Shown here piece after piece: positions 7,631 to 15,902 of a stretch of 21,807 bases of DNA. Under the pieces are notes generated by a model. The model was not told the origin of the DNA. It made no database searches and saw nothing but the letters and a program-made list of their open reading frames with translations. This DNA comes from a virus, in IMG/VR virus record IMGVR_UViG_3300020463_000162, positions 1-21,807 of that record. The stretch is one strand, 5' to 3'. Each line of letters starts with the position of its first letter. Within the stretch, counting starts at the first letter, position 1. The translations under genes were made by a program, and so were the position numbers.

Positions 7631-9391
7631 ATGTGCGGAATATACGGCATAACTGACCACGACCCTGAATTTATTCACAGTTATATTCAGATTTGCAAAC
7701 ATAGAGGTCCCGACGGAGAAAAAATTTGGTGGGATCCGGATCATAAAGTTACTCTTGGACACAACCTTTTAAGTATAATGGCTAATCCAAAATTATCAAT
7801 CCAACCATGGAAAACACCTAAAGGTAACACACTGGTATACAATGGAGAAATATTCAACTACTACGAACTTAAACAAAAATATACAGGAAAAGGATTTGCT
7901 GGAATTACAGGATGTGATACAGAACTACTTGCCTGGGGACTTGACGAGTTTGGCTTAAAGTTTTTAGACGAAATAGATTCAATGCATGGATTTGCATACT
8001 ACAAACACAAAGAGCAAGAGTTATGGATATCAAGAGATCATGCGGGCATTAAGCCTTTGTTCTATGCAGAAATTAAAGAAGGATTGGTGTTTGGTTCTGA
8101 ACTTAAAGGTATGTTAGATAAAGTACCCGGAAGTCGAAAACTTGATCAACTAGCAGTCAGTTTTATGGGACGAACAGGAATAAATGCTTTAAGAAATACA
8201 TTCTTTACAGGTATTAAAAAACTATTAGCAGGCGAAACAATTATATACGATATTAATAATAGAAAGATAAAACAACAGCACCGTATTAACATTAAACCAA
8301 ACAGCAATAATAAATTTGATCCTACAGAATTTAGATCAATGGTGAGACAATCTGTTGAAATGTGTAGCATTGGCAGAAGAAAACTTGGAGTATTCTTAAG
8401 TGGCGGTTTAGATTCAAGCATGGTAGCATACGAATTAAAGCAGATTAAAGGAGAAGTAAATTCATTTACAAATAAAATGTATCCAAATGTTGTTGTTGAC
8501 GAAGACTACAATAGTGACGCCAATTGTGCTGAAATACTTGCACGTAAGAATAATTTTAATCATACAGAAGTAAAAATTACTCCTAAAAATTTTATGGATA
8601 GTTGGGACGAATCTATATATTTTATGGAGCAACCTGTATACAATCCTAGTATGGCAATGTATTGTTACACAAATAAAGTATTATCAGAGAATGATATTGT
8701 TGTTACAATGGCTGGAGATATGGGAGATGAAATACTTGCTGGTTATCCAAAGTACTGGAAAATGAGAAACAAAGATTGGCTTAAAAAACAAGGTGTTGCA
8801 AACGGAATTAAAAGTTGGGACGATGTATTAACACTTTGGTTACACAGAATTAAAAGACCTTTACTACTAACCGATAACCCAATTGATGAAAATATACTGT
8901 TAGAAGAATTTAAAAAATGTTATCCAGACACATTATGGAATCCAGATGATCCAATTGGATCGCATATGGCCTTAGATTGCGTAGCACAGGTTCCAGAGGA
9001 GATGTTCAACAGGAATGACAAATATGGAATGGCTTATAGTATGGAAGGACGTTTTCCGCTTGCCACAAAAAAATTTATGAATTATTGTATGAGCATACAC
9101 ACCGATGTAAAAATGGGCAAAGACAAGAGCAATACAAAAATACTTTCAAAAAAAGCATATACAAATATTTTGCCTAATGCTATAATTAACAAAATGAAAA
9201 CTGGATGGACTGTGCCTGTTGGACATTGGTTAACACAAAATATGGATCAAGATTTACAAAATTTTTACAAACAAAGAATGCAAACTGCACATAAACTAGA
9301 TATAGTCAAAGCAAGTCAAAAAGCAGGAAAGGCAGTTGTGCCTGCTTGGATATATAAAGACTGGATGATAAAATATAATTTGGAATCATAA
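7631..9391 (+). CDS. asnB: Glutamine-dependent asparagine synthetase
   Basis: The 586-residue protein is complete. The N-terminal glutaminase domain has the mature nucleophile Cys2 (MCGIYGI), CKHRGPDGE (22-30), VYNGEIFNYYEL (69-80), GCDTELL (94-100) and SRDHAGIKPLFY. The ATP-pyrophosphatase domain has FLSGGLDSS (255-263), AGDMGDEILAGY, and YSMEGRFPL further on, all expected in class B enzymes. It could make asparagine from aspartate and glutamine, or amidate a sugar or peptide group: AsnB-like proteins occur in O-antigen and capsule loci, where the substrate is often unproven. Its place in the middle of the glycan operon, abutting one transferase and coupled by TAATG to another, favours the second idea. 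No catalytic residue looks lost. Confidence 0.93.
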   Translation: MCGIYGITDHDPEFIHSYIQICKHRGPDGEKIWWDPDHKVTLGHNLLSIMANPKLSIQPWKTPKGNTLVYNGEIFNYYELKQKYTGKGFAGITGCDTELLAWGLDEFGLKFLDEIDSMHGFAYYKHKEQELWISRDHAGIKPLFYAEIKEGLVFGSELKGMLDKVPGSRKLDQLAVSFMGRTGINALRNTFFTGIKKLLAGETIIYDINNRKIKQQHRINIKPNSNNKFDPTEFRSMVRQSVEMCSIGRRKLGVFLSGGLDSSMVAYELKQIKGEVNSFTNKMYPNVVVDEDYNSDANCAEILARKNNFNHTEVKITPKNFMDSWDESIYFMEQPVYNPSMAMYCYTNKVLSENDIVVTMAGDMGDEILAGYPKYWKMRNKDWLKKQGVANGIKSWDDVLTLWLHRIKRPLLLTDNPIDENILLEEFKKCYPDTLWNPDDPIGSHMALDCVAQVPEEMFNRNDKYGMAYSMEGRFPLATKKFMNYCMSIHTDVKMGKDKSNTKILSKKAYTNILPNAIINKMKTGWTVPVGHWLTQNMDQDLQNFYKQRMQTAHKLDIVKASQKAGKAVVPAWIYKDWMIKYNLES

Positions 9392-10284
9392 TGAAAATTA
9401 AAGTAATAACATCATACAAGCCTGGCACATGGAACAGTTATACTAAACGTGCAGTAGACAGTGTGCTTAAAAATTGGCCACAAGATATAGAAGTTACTGT
9501 CTATCACGAATCACAAGAGCAAGATATAACTGCTCAAGCAAGAGTTGAATGGATTGATATACACAAGGTGCAACCTGAATTAGTAAAATTTAAAACTAAA
9601 CATAAAAACGATCCAGTAGCAAATGGAGAACTACAAGAAATTCCAGGCGGCGTAAAACGACCAACAGCGGCAACCAGGAATGCAAACAAAGGTTCTTTTT
9701 TATTTGATGCTGTAAGATTTGCTAATAAAGTTTTTTGTGTTACCCATGCTATAAAAACATCATCTGCTTTTGATTATCTGATATGGTTGGATGCTGATAC
9801 ATATACTTTTCGACCTATGCCAAAACAATTCTTGATTGATTTGTTGCCTGTAGATAGTATGTTGACCTATCTCGGTAGAGAAAATCCAAAATTAAAAGAT
9901 GGAGGAAAATATCCTGAATGTGGATTTGTTGGCTATAACTTAAAACATCCGGAGATACAAAACTACAACAACGATTGGGAAAAAATGTATATCACGGACG
10001 AAATATTTAAACTACTTGAATGGACTGATTGTTCAACACTGTGGCATCTATCTAAGGAGTATCAAAAAAATAAAAATATAAAAGTAAATGACATAGGATA
10101 TTGGAAAGGTGTACGTGGACATCATGTATTCATCAATAGTGAGTTGGGTCTGTACATGGACCATTTCAAAGGCAAAAGAAAAGAAGGTAATGCAAGTTGG
10201 AAAAAAGACTTTAAAGGACAAACATTAGAAGCAACAAAGGATGTGCGTAATTTAGACTATTGGAAAAATGTTCCAAACGAATAA
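9391..10284 (+). CDS. GT-A type glycosyltransferase with DAD motif (copy 2)
   Basis: This 297-residue paralogue of the 3805-4695 gene starts with MKIKVITSYKPGTW and has the same architecture: DPVANGE, GSFLFDAVRFANKVFC, LIWLDADTYTFRP (DAD at residues 134-136), TYLGREN, YPECGFVGYNL and HHVFINSELGLYMDHF. The metal-binding and C-terminal blocks are almost unchanged, whereas residues 15-60 and the stretch around 180-215 differ, where acceptor choice might be set. It is coupled to asnB and to the next gene by TAATG junctions. Having two diverged copies suggests two successive transfers with related donors, or allelic variation for antigenic change. The transferase class is well supported; the exact reaction is unknown. 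Confidence 0.8.
   Translation: MKIKVITSYKPGTWNSYTKRAVDSVLKNWPQDIEVTVYHESQEQDITAQARVEWIDIHKVQPELVKFKTKHKNDPVANGELQEIPGGVKRPTAATRNANKGSFLFDAVRFANKVFCVTHAIKTSSAFDYLIWLDADTYTFRPMPKQFLIDLLPVDSMLTYLGRENPKLKDGGKYPECGFVGYNLKHPEIQNYNNDWEKMYITDEIFKLLEWTDCSTLWHLSKEYQKNKNIKVNDIGYWKGVRGHHVFINSELGLYMDHFKGKRKEGNASWKKDFKGQTLEATKDVRNLDYWKNVPNE
9858..10182 (+). repeat. Near-identical DNA patches shared with 4272-4596
   Basis: This is the partner of the repeat in the first GT-A copy. The matching blocks are 9858-9889, 9910-9962 and 10117-10182, in direct orientation at a 5586-base offset. Direct repeats of this quality could recombine and delete the genes between them (gmd to asnB). Confidence 0.85.
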
Positions 10285-11153
10285 TGAGAATAAATGTTTT
10301 TAAAAAATATGGCCCGTTAAACAGTGCACCAGTGTTTGATGCATTTATAAAAAGTTTACAGGATGCCGGAGAAAAAGTTTTTATAGATAGCAATAAAAAT
10401 TGTGATGTTGCTGTTATATGGAGTGTCCTTTGGATGGGCAGAATGTCAAACTATAAAGCAATATATGAAAGTTATAAAGCACAAAATAAACCTGTCATTG
10501 TTTTAGAAGTTGGTGGAATTAACAGAAACGAAACATGGAAGATTGGTATTAACGGAGTTAACAGAGAGGCAGACTTTGCTAATCAAGAAGTAGATTCGAC
10601 TCGTTGGGACAAATTTAAAATAAAACTTGCTCCATGGAGAAAGACAGGAAATGAAATTATAATTTGTGGACAGCATCATAGAAGCCATCAATGGAGAAAC
10701 AATCCATCAATGCAAACTTGGATAGAGCAACAAATTACAAAAATAAGACAGCACACAAACAAACCAATTATAGTACGACCGCATCCGAGAAATCGTGTGT
10801 TAATCGACAACAAAAAATTTGAAAACGTGAGAACAATTTATCCTATAAAAGATGTAAACACATACGACGATACAGACTTTACACAGAAATTAGCAACAGC
10901 CTGGGCAGTTGTTAATCATTCTAGCAATCCTGCTATGCAATCAGTATTTGCAGGGGTTCCGGTATTTGTATCTGAATCAAGTTTAAGTTACGATGTTGGT
11001 AATATAGATTTAGCAAAAATAGAAAATCCTGTTATGCCCGATAGACAAAAATGGTTAAATCAGTTATCATATACAGAATGGTGGACAAAAGAAATAGAAC
11101 AAGGACTACCATGGAAAAGAATTAAAAAAAGATTAGAAGAAAAATATGTCTAG
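10284..11153 (+). CDS. KpsC/KpsS-like putative glycosyltransferase (paralogue D of four)
   Basis: The start is set at ATG 10284 (MRINVFKKYGPLNSAP), which overlaps the upstream stop as TAATG; an in-frame TTG at 10260 lies inside the upstream gene and is less likely. The 289-residue product carries VLEVGGINRNETW, APWRKTGNEIIICGQ, NKPIIVRPHPRNR, then AVVNHSSNPAMQSVFAGVPVFV and the tail IENPVMPDRQKWLNQLSYTEWW. RPHPR and the HSSNPA...GVP run align it best with paralogue C. D lacks part of the N-terminal half seen in C. It overlaps the following gene by eight bases. Function as a GT-B-like transferase is inferred from the family pattern. Confidence 0.7.
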   Translation: MRINVFKKYGPLNSAPVFDAFIKSLQDAGEKVFIDSNKNCDVAVIWSVLWMGRMSNYKAIYESYKAQNKPVIVLEVGGINRNETWKIGINGVNREADFANQEVDSTRWDKFKIKLAPWRKTGNEIIICGQHHRSHQWRNNPSMQTWIEQQITKIRQHTNKPIIVRPHPRNRVLIDNKKFENVRTIYPIKDVNTYDDTDFTQKLATAWAVVNHSSNPAMQSVFAGVPVFVSESSLSYDVGNIDLAKIENPVMPDRQKWLNQLSYTEWWTKEIEQGLPWKRIKKRLEEKYV

Positions 11154-11886
11154 CACAATACAAACGATAGAGTGGACGCCATACAAAGGCGAAACGATTA
11201 TTACTAAAACTATCATTAGGAAAGGCCAACGTATACAGGAAACTGAATTTTATGAAGATAGAGTAAAAGCAGTTCCTCGAGGTAATGCTTATATAATCGG
11301 AAATGGTCCATCTCGTAAAGGGTTTGACTTAAATTCTTTAAAGGCAACAGGACAAACATATGGCTGTAATGCACTTTACAGAGACTTTGTTCCTGATTTT
11401 ATTTTTAGTGTTGACTCATATATGACTGCATCTATGTGCAAAGATAAAGTTTATGAAAAATGTTATCACTATGCACCGTCTTTAGAAGTGAATAGAAATC
11501 CAAAAGGAGGACCAAAAGTATTGCATTTAATACCAAACAATCCTTATTCAATAAGTGGTAATCAAGCAATTTGGACTGCCTGTGTTCATGGACATAAAAA
11601 TATATATCTAGTAGGATTTGATTTTAGAGAGTATGGACATAATCAAGAGAATAACATTTATCAGGACACAGAAAACTACGGACCTCGTCATAATGATACA
11701 ATATTTGACACTTGGTTAAAATGGTATAGAGATCATTTGAAGAAAAGACCATACTGCAAGTTTACAATCGTGCATGACAATCCTCCCGAATACTTGCACA
11801 ATTTACAAACAGGTTATAATGTAGGAAATGATTTTTTACTAACGTACAAAGAATTTAACGATAAAGTCTTAAACCAACAGACTTAA
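11146..11886 (+). CDS. GT42/DUF115-like protein (possible sialyltransferase-fold enzyme)
   Basis: The 246-residue protein has NAYIIGNGPSRKGFDL at about residues 47-62, followed by TYGCNALYRDFVPDFIFSVD, a later SISGNQAIWTACVHGHKN and IYLVGFDFRE. The GNGPS loop, the CNxxY strand, the 'SGNQAIWTA' helix and 'YLVGFDF' appear in that order in GT42 sialyltransferases and in DUF115/MptE-like proteins. The two families are hard to separate by eye. As the last gene of the glycan operon, a transferase adding a nonulosonic or other terminal sugar would fit. No CMP-sugar synthetase is visible nearby. It ends tail-to-tail with the SprT-like gene, sharing 32 bases. Confidence 0.6.
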   Translation: MSSTIQTIEWTPYKGETIITKTIIRKGQRIQETEFYEDRVKAVPRGNAYIIGNGPSRKGFDLNSLKATGQTYGCNALYRDFVPDFIFSVDSYMTASMCKDKVYEKCYHYAPSLEVNRNPKGGPKVLHLIPNNPYSISGNQAIWTACVHGHKNIYLVGFDFREYGHNQENNIYQDTENYGPRHNDTIFDTWLKWYRDHLKKRPYCKFTIVHDNPPEYLHNLQTGYNVGNDFLLTYKEFNDKVLNQQT

Positions 11887-12331
11887 ATTTTGGAACAAAC
11901 GCATAAAAGTTTGCGTTGTGATTTGAATAAGGATCTTTCATTACTTGCATTTGATATAAATGCACCATTTCATGAGCAAGTGTCTCAATAAAGTCTTTCC
12001 ATTTAGGATATTTTGAATGCAATTCTATGTAAAAGTACACGTCTGTTTTTCCAAAAGGAATTACTCTTTGATTGTAAGTACCTTTTCTGCATGATCGATT
12101 ATCCCAATCGGCAACACATCTGCCCCAGTCATGATGTAATTTTTTAATTCTAATTTCGACACCGCTTAATCTGTTATTGAAAAGCATTTGATTTAACTTT
12201 CTAAACCAATGTGCCGCAACTAGTGGGGTTGGTTTATATGCAGTCACACCCTCTCTTACAGTTAAAGTTCTTTCAAACTGTTTTTTAAGTGTCTTTTTTT
12301 TTGTTCTTCTCTGTTTAGTTTGTTTTTTCAT
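11855..12331 (-). CDS. SprT-like zinc metalloprotease-fold protein
   Basis: The 158-residue product has the zinc-binding helix ETLAHEMVHLYQ with HExxH at residues 120-124, and a third candidate ligand His138 in NHNANFYAF, as in SprT/Spartan-type proteins. The first 20 residues are strongly basic (MKKQTKQRRTKKKTLKKQ), which would suit DNA binding. SprT-like genes are common in marine T4-like phages. The eukaryotic relative Spartan cleaves DNA-protein crosslinks, but a phage role is not established. It is transcribed alone from the minus strand, away from the promoter at 12334-12361. The C-terminal zinc ribbon of cellular SprT is absent. Confidence 0.82.
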   Translation of the reverse strand: MKKQTKQRRTKKKTLKKQFERTLTVREGVTAYKPTPLVAAHWFRKLNQMLFNNRLSGVEIRIKKLHHDWGRCVADWDNRSCRKGTYNQRVIPFGKTDVYFYIELHSKYPKWKDFIETLAHEMVHLYQMQVMKDPYSNHNANFYAFVPKFKSVGLRLYR

Positions 12332-12333
12332 GG

Positions 12334-12361
12334 TTGACTATATTACCAATTATGCTATAAT
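12334..12361 (+). promoter_or_regulatory. Sigma70-type promoter with extended -10
   Basis: TTGACT (12334-12339) is followed after 16 bases by TATAAT (12356-12361), and the bases just before the -10 are TGC, giving an extended TGn -10. This is close to consensus for a host housekeeping sigma factor. A start near 12368 gives a leader of about 18 bases to the ATG at 12386. It is well placed to drive the replication operon early in infection. Confidence 0.75.
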
Positions 12362-12385
12362 ATACTAATAATTATCTAAAATACC

Positions 12386-13729
12386 ATGGACAATATGCAC
12401 ACAGATTTGCCAAAAACTATTAACGAAGCACTTAAAATATTAGCATATAATGAATATTTCTGGGCGTCTTCCCAAAACAACGTAAAAACAAAGATAAATC
12501 CTCATCCAAAAGATAGAGAAACAGTAAATTCTCTCTGTGAGTCTCAATATGCATGGACTGAAAAACAGGCCAAATTAGCGGTAGTAATTCTAAAAAGATA
12601 TCTAACAAAATTTCAAGCACACGGTATGGATATAAAAAGTTTGGTTGATACTCCAAAATATGACGAGCCATTTAGGGTAATAAGTTTTGAAAAAAGTATT
12701 GAAAAATATACTGACGAAGAAGGGGTTAATAAAATTGAAATGAGATTCCCTTACAATAAAAAAATTATTTCATTAATACGTAAATTAAAAGACGGTAGAG
12801 GATTGCCAAACGGATACGCAAGTTATGATGGAGATTCAAAAAAATGGATTTTTTTACAGACAGATGTAACAACATATTATCTAACATTGATAGCAATCAG
12901 ATATGATTTTAAATTTGTAGAGACAAATCTGTTAGATGATTACTATGAGGTTAGAAATGAAATAGCAGGATTTAGAAAACCAACTGCAAGATTAGTTGGA
13001 GATCAAATTGTTATCAGCAATGGTGCAGAGTCATTACATGACTATTGGGATAAACATCTTAAAAACGAAAAACCTTTAATACAATTAGATAGTTTAAAAA
13101 ACTTTGGTTTAAAAACAAAGGGCATTAAAATAAAATCGTGGTCTGAACTTGGCGGAAAGATTGCTCATGCACAAGGTAACAAATTATGGGCAGATAGAAA
13201 CTTGTATAGTAGAGATAGTTTAGTATCCGGATTTACCGAATTAGATTTATATCCAATAATAGTACCGGTTACTGGAGATCCTCATACACAGGAAGACGCA
13301 GAGGATTGGGATCATTGGCTTAATACATTTAGCAGGCATGGCATAGAAATGAAGCATATGGCATTTGGTTTTGACATGAAACAACCAAAACGTGAAAGTG
13401 AATCACACGAGTATAATGATAATATTGTAGGCAAAATGAGTGATGATAAATTTGAAACACTTTACGACATCTACCAATTAACAAAACAATTTAAATATAT
13501 TGACCAGGAAACAAAAGTAATTTTTGTTAGAAATAGAATACCAAAAACACTTATCAAATCAAAAGTAAAACCAAAATGTGTATTAATTGCTTTAGGTGGT
13601 GGTTATTATGCAGGCGGTAGCGATAAGTTAAAATTATATCTTGATAATTTACCTAAAACGTTGTATTATAATGATCATACTCCAAGTAATTTTAATTTTG
13701 GAGAAGAGAACATTATAATAAAACTATGA
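12386..13729 (+). CDS. Unknown protein with possible HARP-like segment, upstream of uvsW
   Basis: I do not recognise this 447-residue protein as a named family. Residues about 54-76 form a helix WTEKQAKLAVVILKRYL. Residues about 115-180 (IEMRFPYNKKIISLIRKL, then GYASYDGDSKKWIF, then ITTYY-like strands) recall the HARP module of SMARCAL1/HepA-type remodellers, which binds branched DNA. The C-terminal part ends in a Rossmann-like CVLIALGGGYYAGGSDKL segment (about 400-420). The gene is first in the operon behind a strong promoter, and it overlaps uvsW by four bases (ATGA), so the two products are likely made together. A shared role in processing stalled or branched replication intermediates is inference. 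Confidence 0.7.
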   Translation: MDNMHTDLPKTINEALKILAYNEYFWASSQNNVKTKINPHPKDRETVNSLCESQYAWTEKQAKLAVVILKRYLTKFQAHGMDIKSLVDTPKYDEPFRVISFEKSIEKYTDEEGVNKIEMRFPYNKKIISLIRKLKDGRGLPNGYASYDGDSKKWIFLQTDVTTYYLTLIAIRYDFKFVETNLLDDYYEVRNEIAGFRKPTARLVGDQIVISNGAESLHDYWDKHLKNEKPLIQLDSLKNFGLKTKGIKIKSWSELGGKIAHAQGNKLWADRNLYSRDSLVSGFTELDLYPIIVPVTGDPHTQEDAEDWDHWLNTFSRHGIEMKHMAFGFDMKQPKRESESHEYNDNIVGKMSDDKFETLYDIYQLTKQFKYIDQETKVIFVRNRIPKTLIKSKVKPKCVLIALGGGYYAGGSDKLKLYLDNLPKTLYYNDHTPSNFNFGEENIIIKL

Positions 13730-15195
13730 GTAGTTGCAAACTAGTAATAAAAGATGAAGTAAATGTAAAATTTGAGAACCTAGATCTCAAATGGCGACAA
13801 CGTTTACACAACAAATTCAAATATCAAGTTCCGTATGCATTTCACTTGCCTTCAGTAAAACTAGGCAGATGGGATGGTAAAATTGCATTTTTTGGTTTAG
13901 GTGGTACAACATATCTAAGTCTTGTTGAACAAATACTTCCAATACTAGAAGAAGCAGGAGTTTACGTTGACTTCGAAGACAAAAGAACTCAACACAATTT
14001 CGAATTTAAAGCAATAGACAAAGATTATTTGTCACATATACAATGGCCGGAGAATCATCCCGAAGCAGGACAACCTATAGAATTAAGAGACTATCAAGTG
14101 GAAACAATAAACAAGTTCATTGAAAACCCACAAAGTATACAAGAGATCGCCACTGGTGCAGGTAAGACCATTATTACTGCGGCACTGTGTCAACTGGTCG
14201 AACCATATGGAAGAACGATTACTATTGTGCCAAACAAAAGTCTTGTAACACAAACCGAAGAAGACTTTGTTGCTTGTAATTTAGACACAGGCGTATACTA
14301 TGGTGACCGTAAAGAAGTAGGTAGATATAATACTATTGCAACTTGGCAGAGTTTGAACGTGCTTGAAAAGAAAGCAAAAAATGAACACAGCACAGAGTTC
14401 AAAGAATTTTGTGATGGAATAAACACAGTAATTATTGACGAAGTACACATGGCAAAAGCAGATGTTCTTAAAAGATTACTTACAGGTCCTTTTGCACACT
14501 GCGGAATACGTTGGGGACTTACAGGTACAGTTCCAAAAGCAGAATTTGAATTTATGGGAATAAAAGTTTCAATTGGAGATGTTATCAACAAACTGCCTGC
14601 AAAAGAATTACAAGATAAAGGTGTACTTGCGAACTGTCATGTAAACGTTTTGCAAACACAAGATCATCCAATATTCAAAAACTATCAAGAAGAACTAAAA
14701 TGGCTAACTACGGACAGCAATAGAATGACGTGGATTGCACAAACAATAAAAGATATTTCATCATCGGGAAACACATTAATTTTAGTAGACAGAATATCCG
14801 CAGGTGAAATATTACAAAAAAAATTAAAAGATTCTGTTTTTATATCAGGATCAACTAAAAATACAGAAAGGAAAGAACACTACGATGAAGTGTCTACAAC
14901 ACAAAATAAAATTATTATCGCAACTTATGGGGTCGCATCCGTTGGAATTAATATTCCTCGGATATTCAATCTTGTTCTTATTGAACCTGGCAAATCTTTC
15001 GTAAGAGTGATTCAAAGCATAGGAAGAGGCATTCGTAAAGCAGAAGACAAAGACAATGTTCAAATTTGGGATATTACCAGCAGTTGCAAGTTTGCAAAAA
15101 GACATCTTACACAAAGAAAAAAGTTTTACAAAGAGGCAAATTATCCGTATAATATAGAAAAGATAGATTATGAAAATCCTTACACTGGAAAATAG
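13726..15195 (+). CDS. uvsW: UvsW-type SF2 DNA/RNA helicase
   Basis: T4 UvsW unwinds branched DNA and R-loops and drives fork regression, aiding the switch from origin- to recombination-dependent replication. The 489-residue product has a UvsW-like N-terminal domain with LPSVKLGRWDGKIAFF (41-56), then ELRDYQVETI (119-128), Walker A ATGAGKT (142-148), IIDEVH (236-241), GLTGT (264-268), a helicase C domain with FISGSTK, and QSIGRGIRKAEDKDN as motif VI. Length is close to T4 UvsW. It overlaps the gene upstream by four bases and the one downstream by 26. All catalytic motifs are intact. Confidence 0.95.
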   Translation: MSSCKLVIKDEVNVKFENLDLKWRQRLHNKFKYQVPYAFHLPSVKLGRWDGKIAFFGLGGTTYLSLVEQILPILEEAGVYVDFEDKRTQHNFEFKAIDKDYLSHIQWPENHPEAGQPIELRDYQVETINKFIENPQSIQEIATGAGKTIITAALCQLVEPYGRTITIVPNKSLVTQTEEDFVACNLDTGVYYGDRKEVGRYNTIATWQSLNVLEKKAKNEHSTEFKEFCDGINTVIIDEVHMAKADVLKRLLTGPFAHCGIRWGLTGTVPKAEFEFMGIKVSIGDVINKLPAKELQDKGVLANCHVNVLQTQDHPIFKNYQEELKWLTTDSNRMTWIAQTIKDISSSGNTLILVDRISAGEILQKKLKDSVFISGSTKNTERKEHYDEVSTTQNKIIIATYGVASVGINIPRIFNLVLIEPGKSFVRVIQSIGRGIRKAEDKDNVQIWDITSSCKFAKRHLTQRKKFYKEANYPYNIEKIDYENPYTGK

Positions 15196-15673
15196 AACAT
15201 ATACATTAGAAAAAATACCGGAATACGTAGATGAAAATTTAAGATTTTCTGTGATGGATAATTCAGATCCTGAGAATCCAGACTTCTTTTACATACCTCT
15301 TATATTCTTAGAAAGTTTTAATGCTCCGGCGGCAGTGTTAGAAATAGGTGAACATAAAATTAAAATGCCTTTGGATTGGAAAATGCTAATTGGAGAATTA
15401 GGACAACAAGAAATGCACATACTACCAATTACTAGTTTAAACGATAGAGGGTTTGATGCTTTTACATTTAATCCATTATCAAGCACTAAACCAGAATTTA
15501 TGCCAATAGATATTGTTGATATCTATACTGAGGTAAAATGGTACTTTCCAAAAGTAAAATCAGGACAGTTACTTTCGGTACCACTTACAGACGGACCTAA
15601 ACCAATGTGTGCTTACTTTGTTAAGGACATATCAAGACAATGTGAACAGGTAGATTATGGCTCGGTCTGGTAG
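15170..15673 (+). CDS. Unknown 167-residue protein in the replication operon
   Basis: I do not recognise this gene. The product begins MKILTLENRTYTLEKIPEY and is acidic, with strand-rich blocks PDFFYIPLIFLESF, HKIKMPLDWKMLIGE, MHILPITSLNDRGFDAF and a C-terminal SVPLTDGPKPMCAYFVKDIS. The even mix of prolines and hydrophobic residues suggests a compact globular protein. It has no transmembrane segment, signal peptide or obvious catalytic motif. Overlaps of 26 bases with uvsW and 17 bases with the next gene show it is a true operon member. A partner role for a replication or late-transcription protein is possible, but nothing in the sequence proves it. Confidence 0.75.
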   Translation: MKILTLENRTYTLEKIPEYVDENLRFSVMDNSDPENPDFFYIPLIFLESFNAPAAVLEIGEHKIKMPLDWKMLIGELGQQEMHILPITSLNDRGFDAFTFNPLSSTKPEFMPIDIVDIYTEVKWYFPKVKSGQLLSVPLTDGPKPMCAYFVKDISRQCEQVDYGSVW

Positions 15674-15902
15674 GAAAACAATTAAAATAGATGCACCCAT
15701 AATGGTTACAACAGATGGTACACCTGTATGGATGGATCAAGGAGAGTGGGCAATGGATTTTTTTGATTGGTTGTCAAATGAAAAACTAAACAAAAAACTT
15801 TCAGGTTTACAACATTTACATAATAAAATAAAATTAACGTTTGTTACACCAAAAGATTGTACAACGTTTGGATTAAAATATGCCGGCAAAAGAAAAAAGT
15901 AA
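15657..15902 (+). CDS. Unknown 81-residue protein
   Basis: This small protein starts MARSGRKTIKIDAPI and has a middle WMDQGEWAMDFFDWLSNEKL followed by a helix with KLSGLQHLHNKIKL and a basic tail YAGKRKK. Both ends overlap neighbours (17 bases before, 23 after), which supports it as a real gene. Function unknown; basic ends and an acidic, aromatic middle would suit a small nucleic-acid or protein-binding factor. Confidence 0.7.
   Translation: MARSGRKTIKIDAPIMVTTDGTPVWMDQGEWAMDFFDWLSNEKLNKKLSGLQHLHNKIKLTFVTPKDCTTFGLKYAGKRKK

Noticed and set aside
14298-14591. Minus-strand open frame of 97 codons within uvsW
   Set aside because: It is a shadow of a gene with clear helicase motifs; low-complexity cysteine/serine-rich translation is typical of antisense frames.
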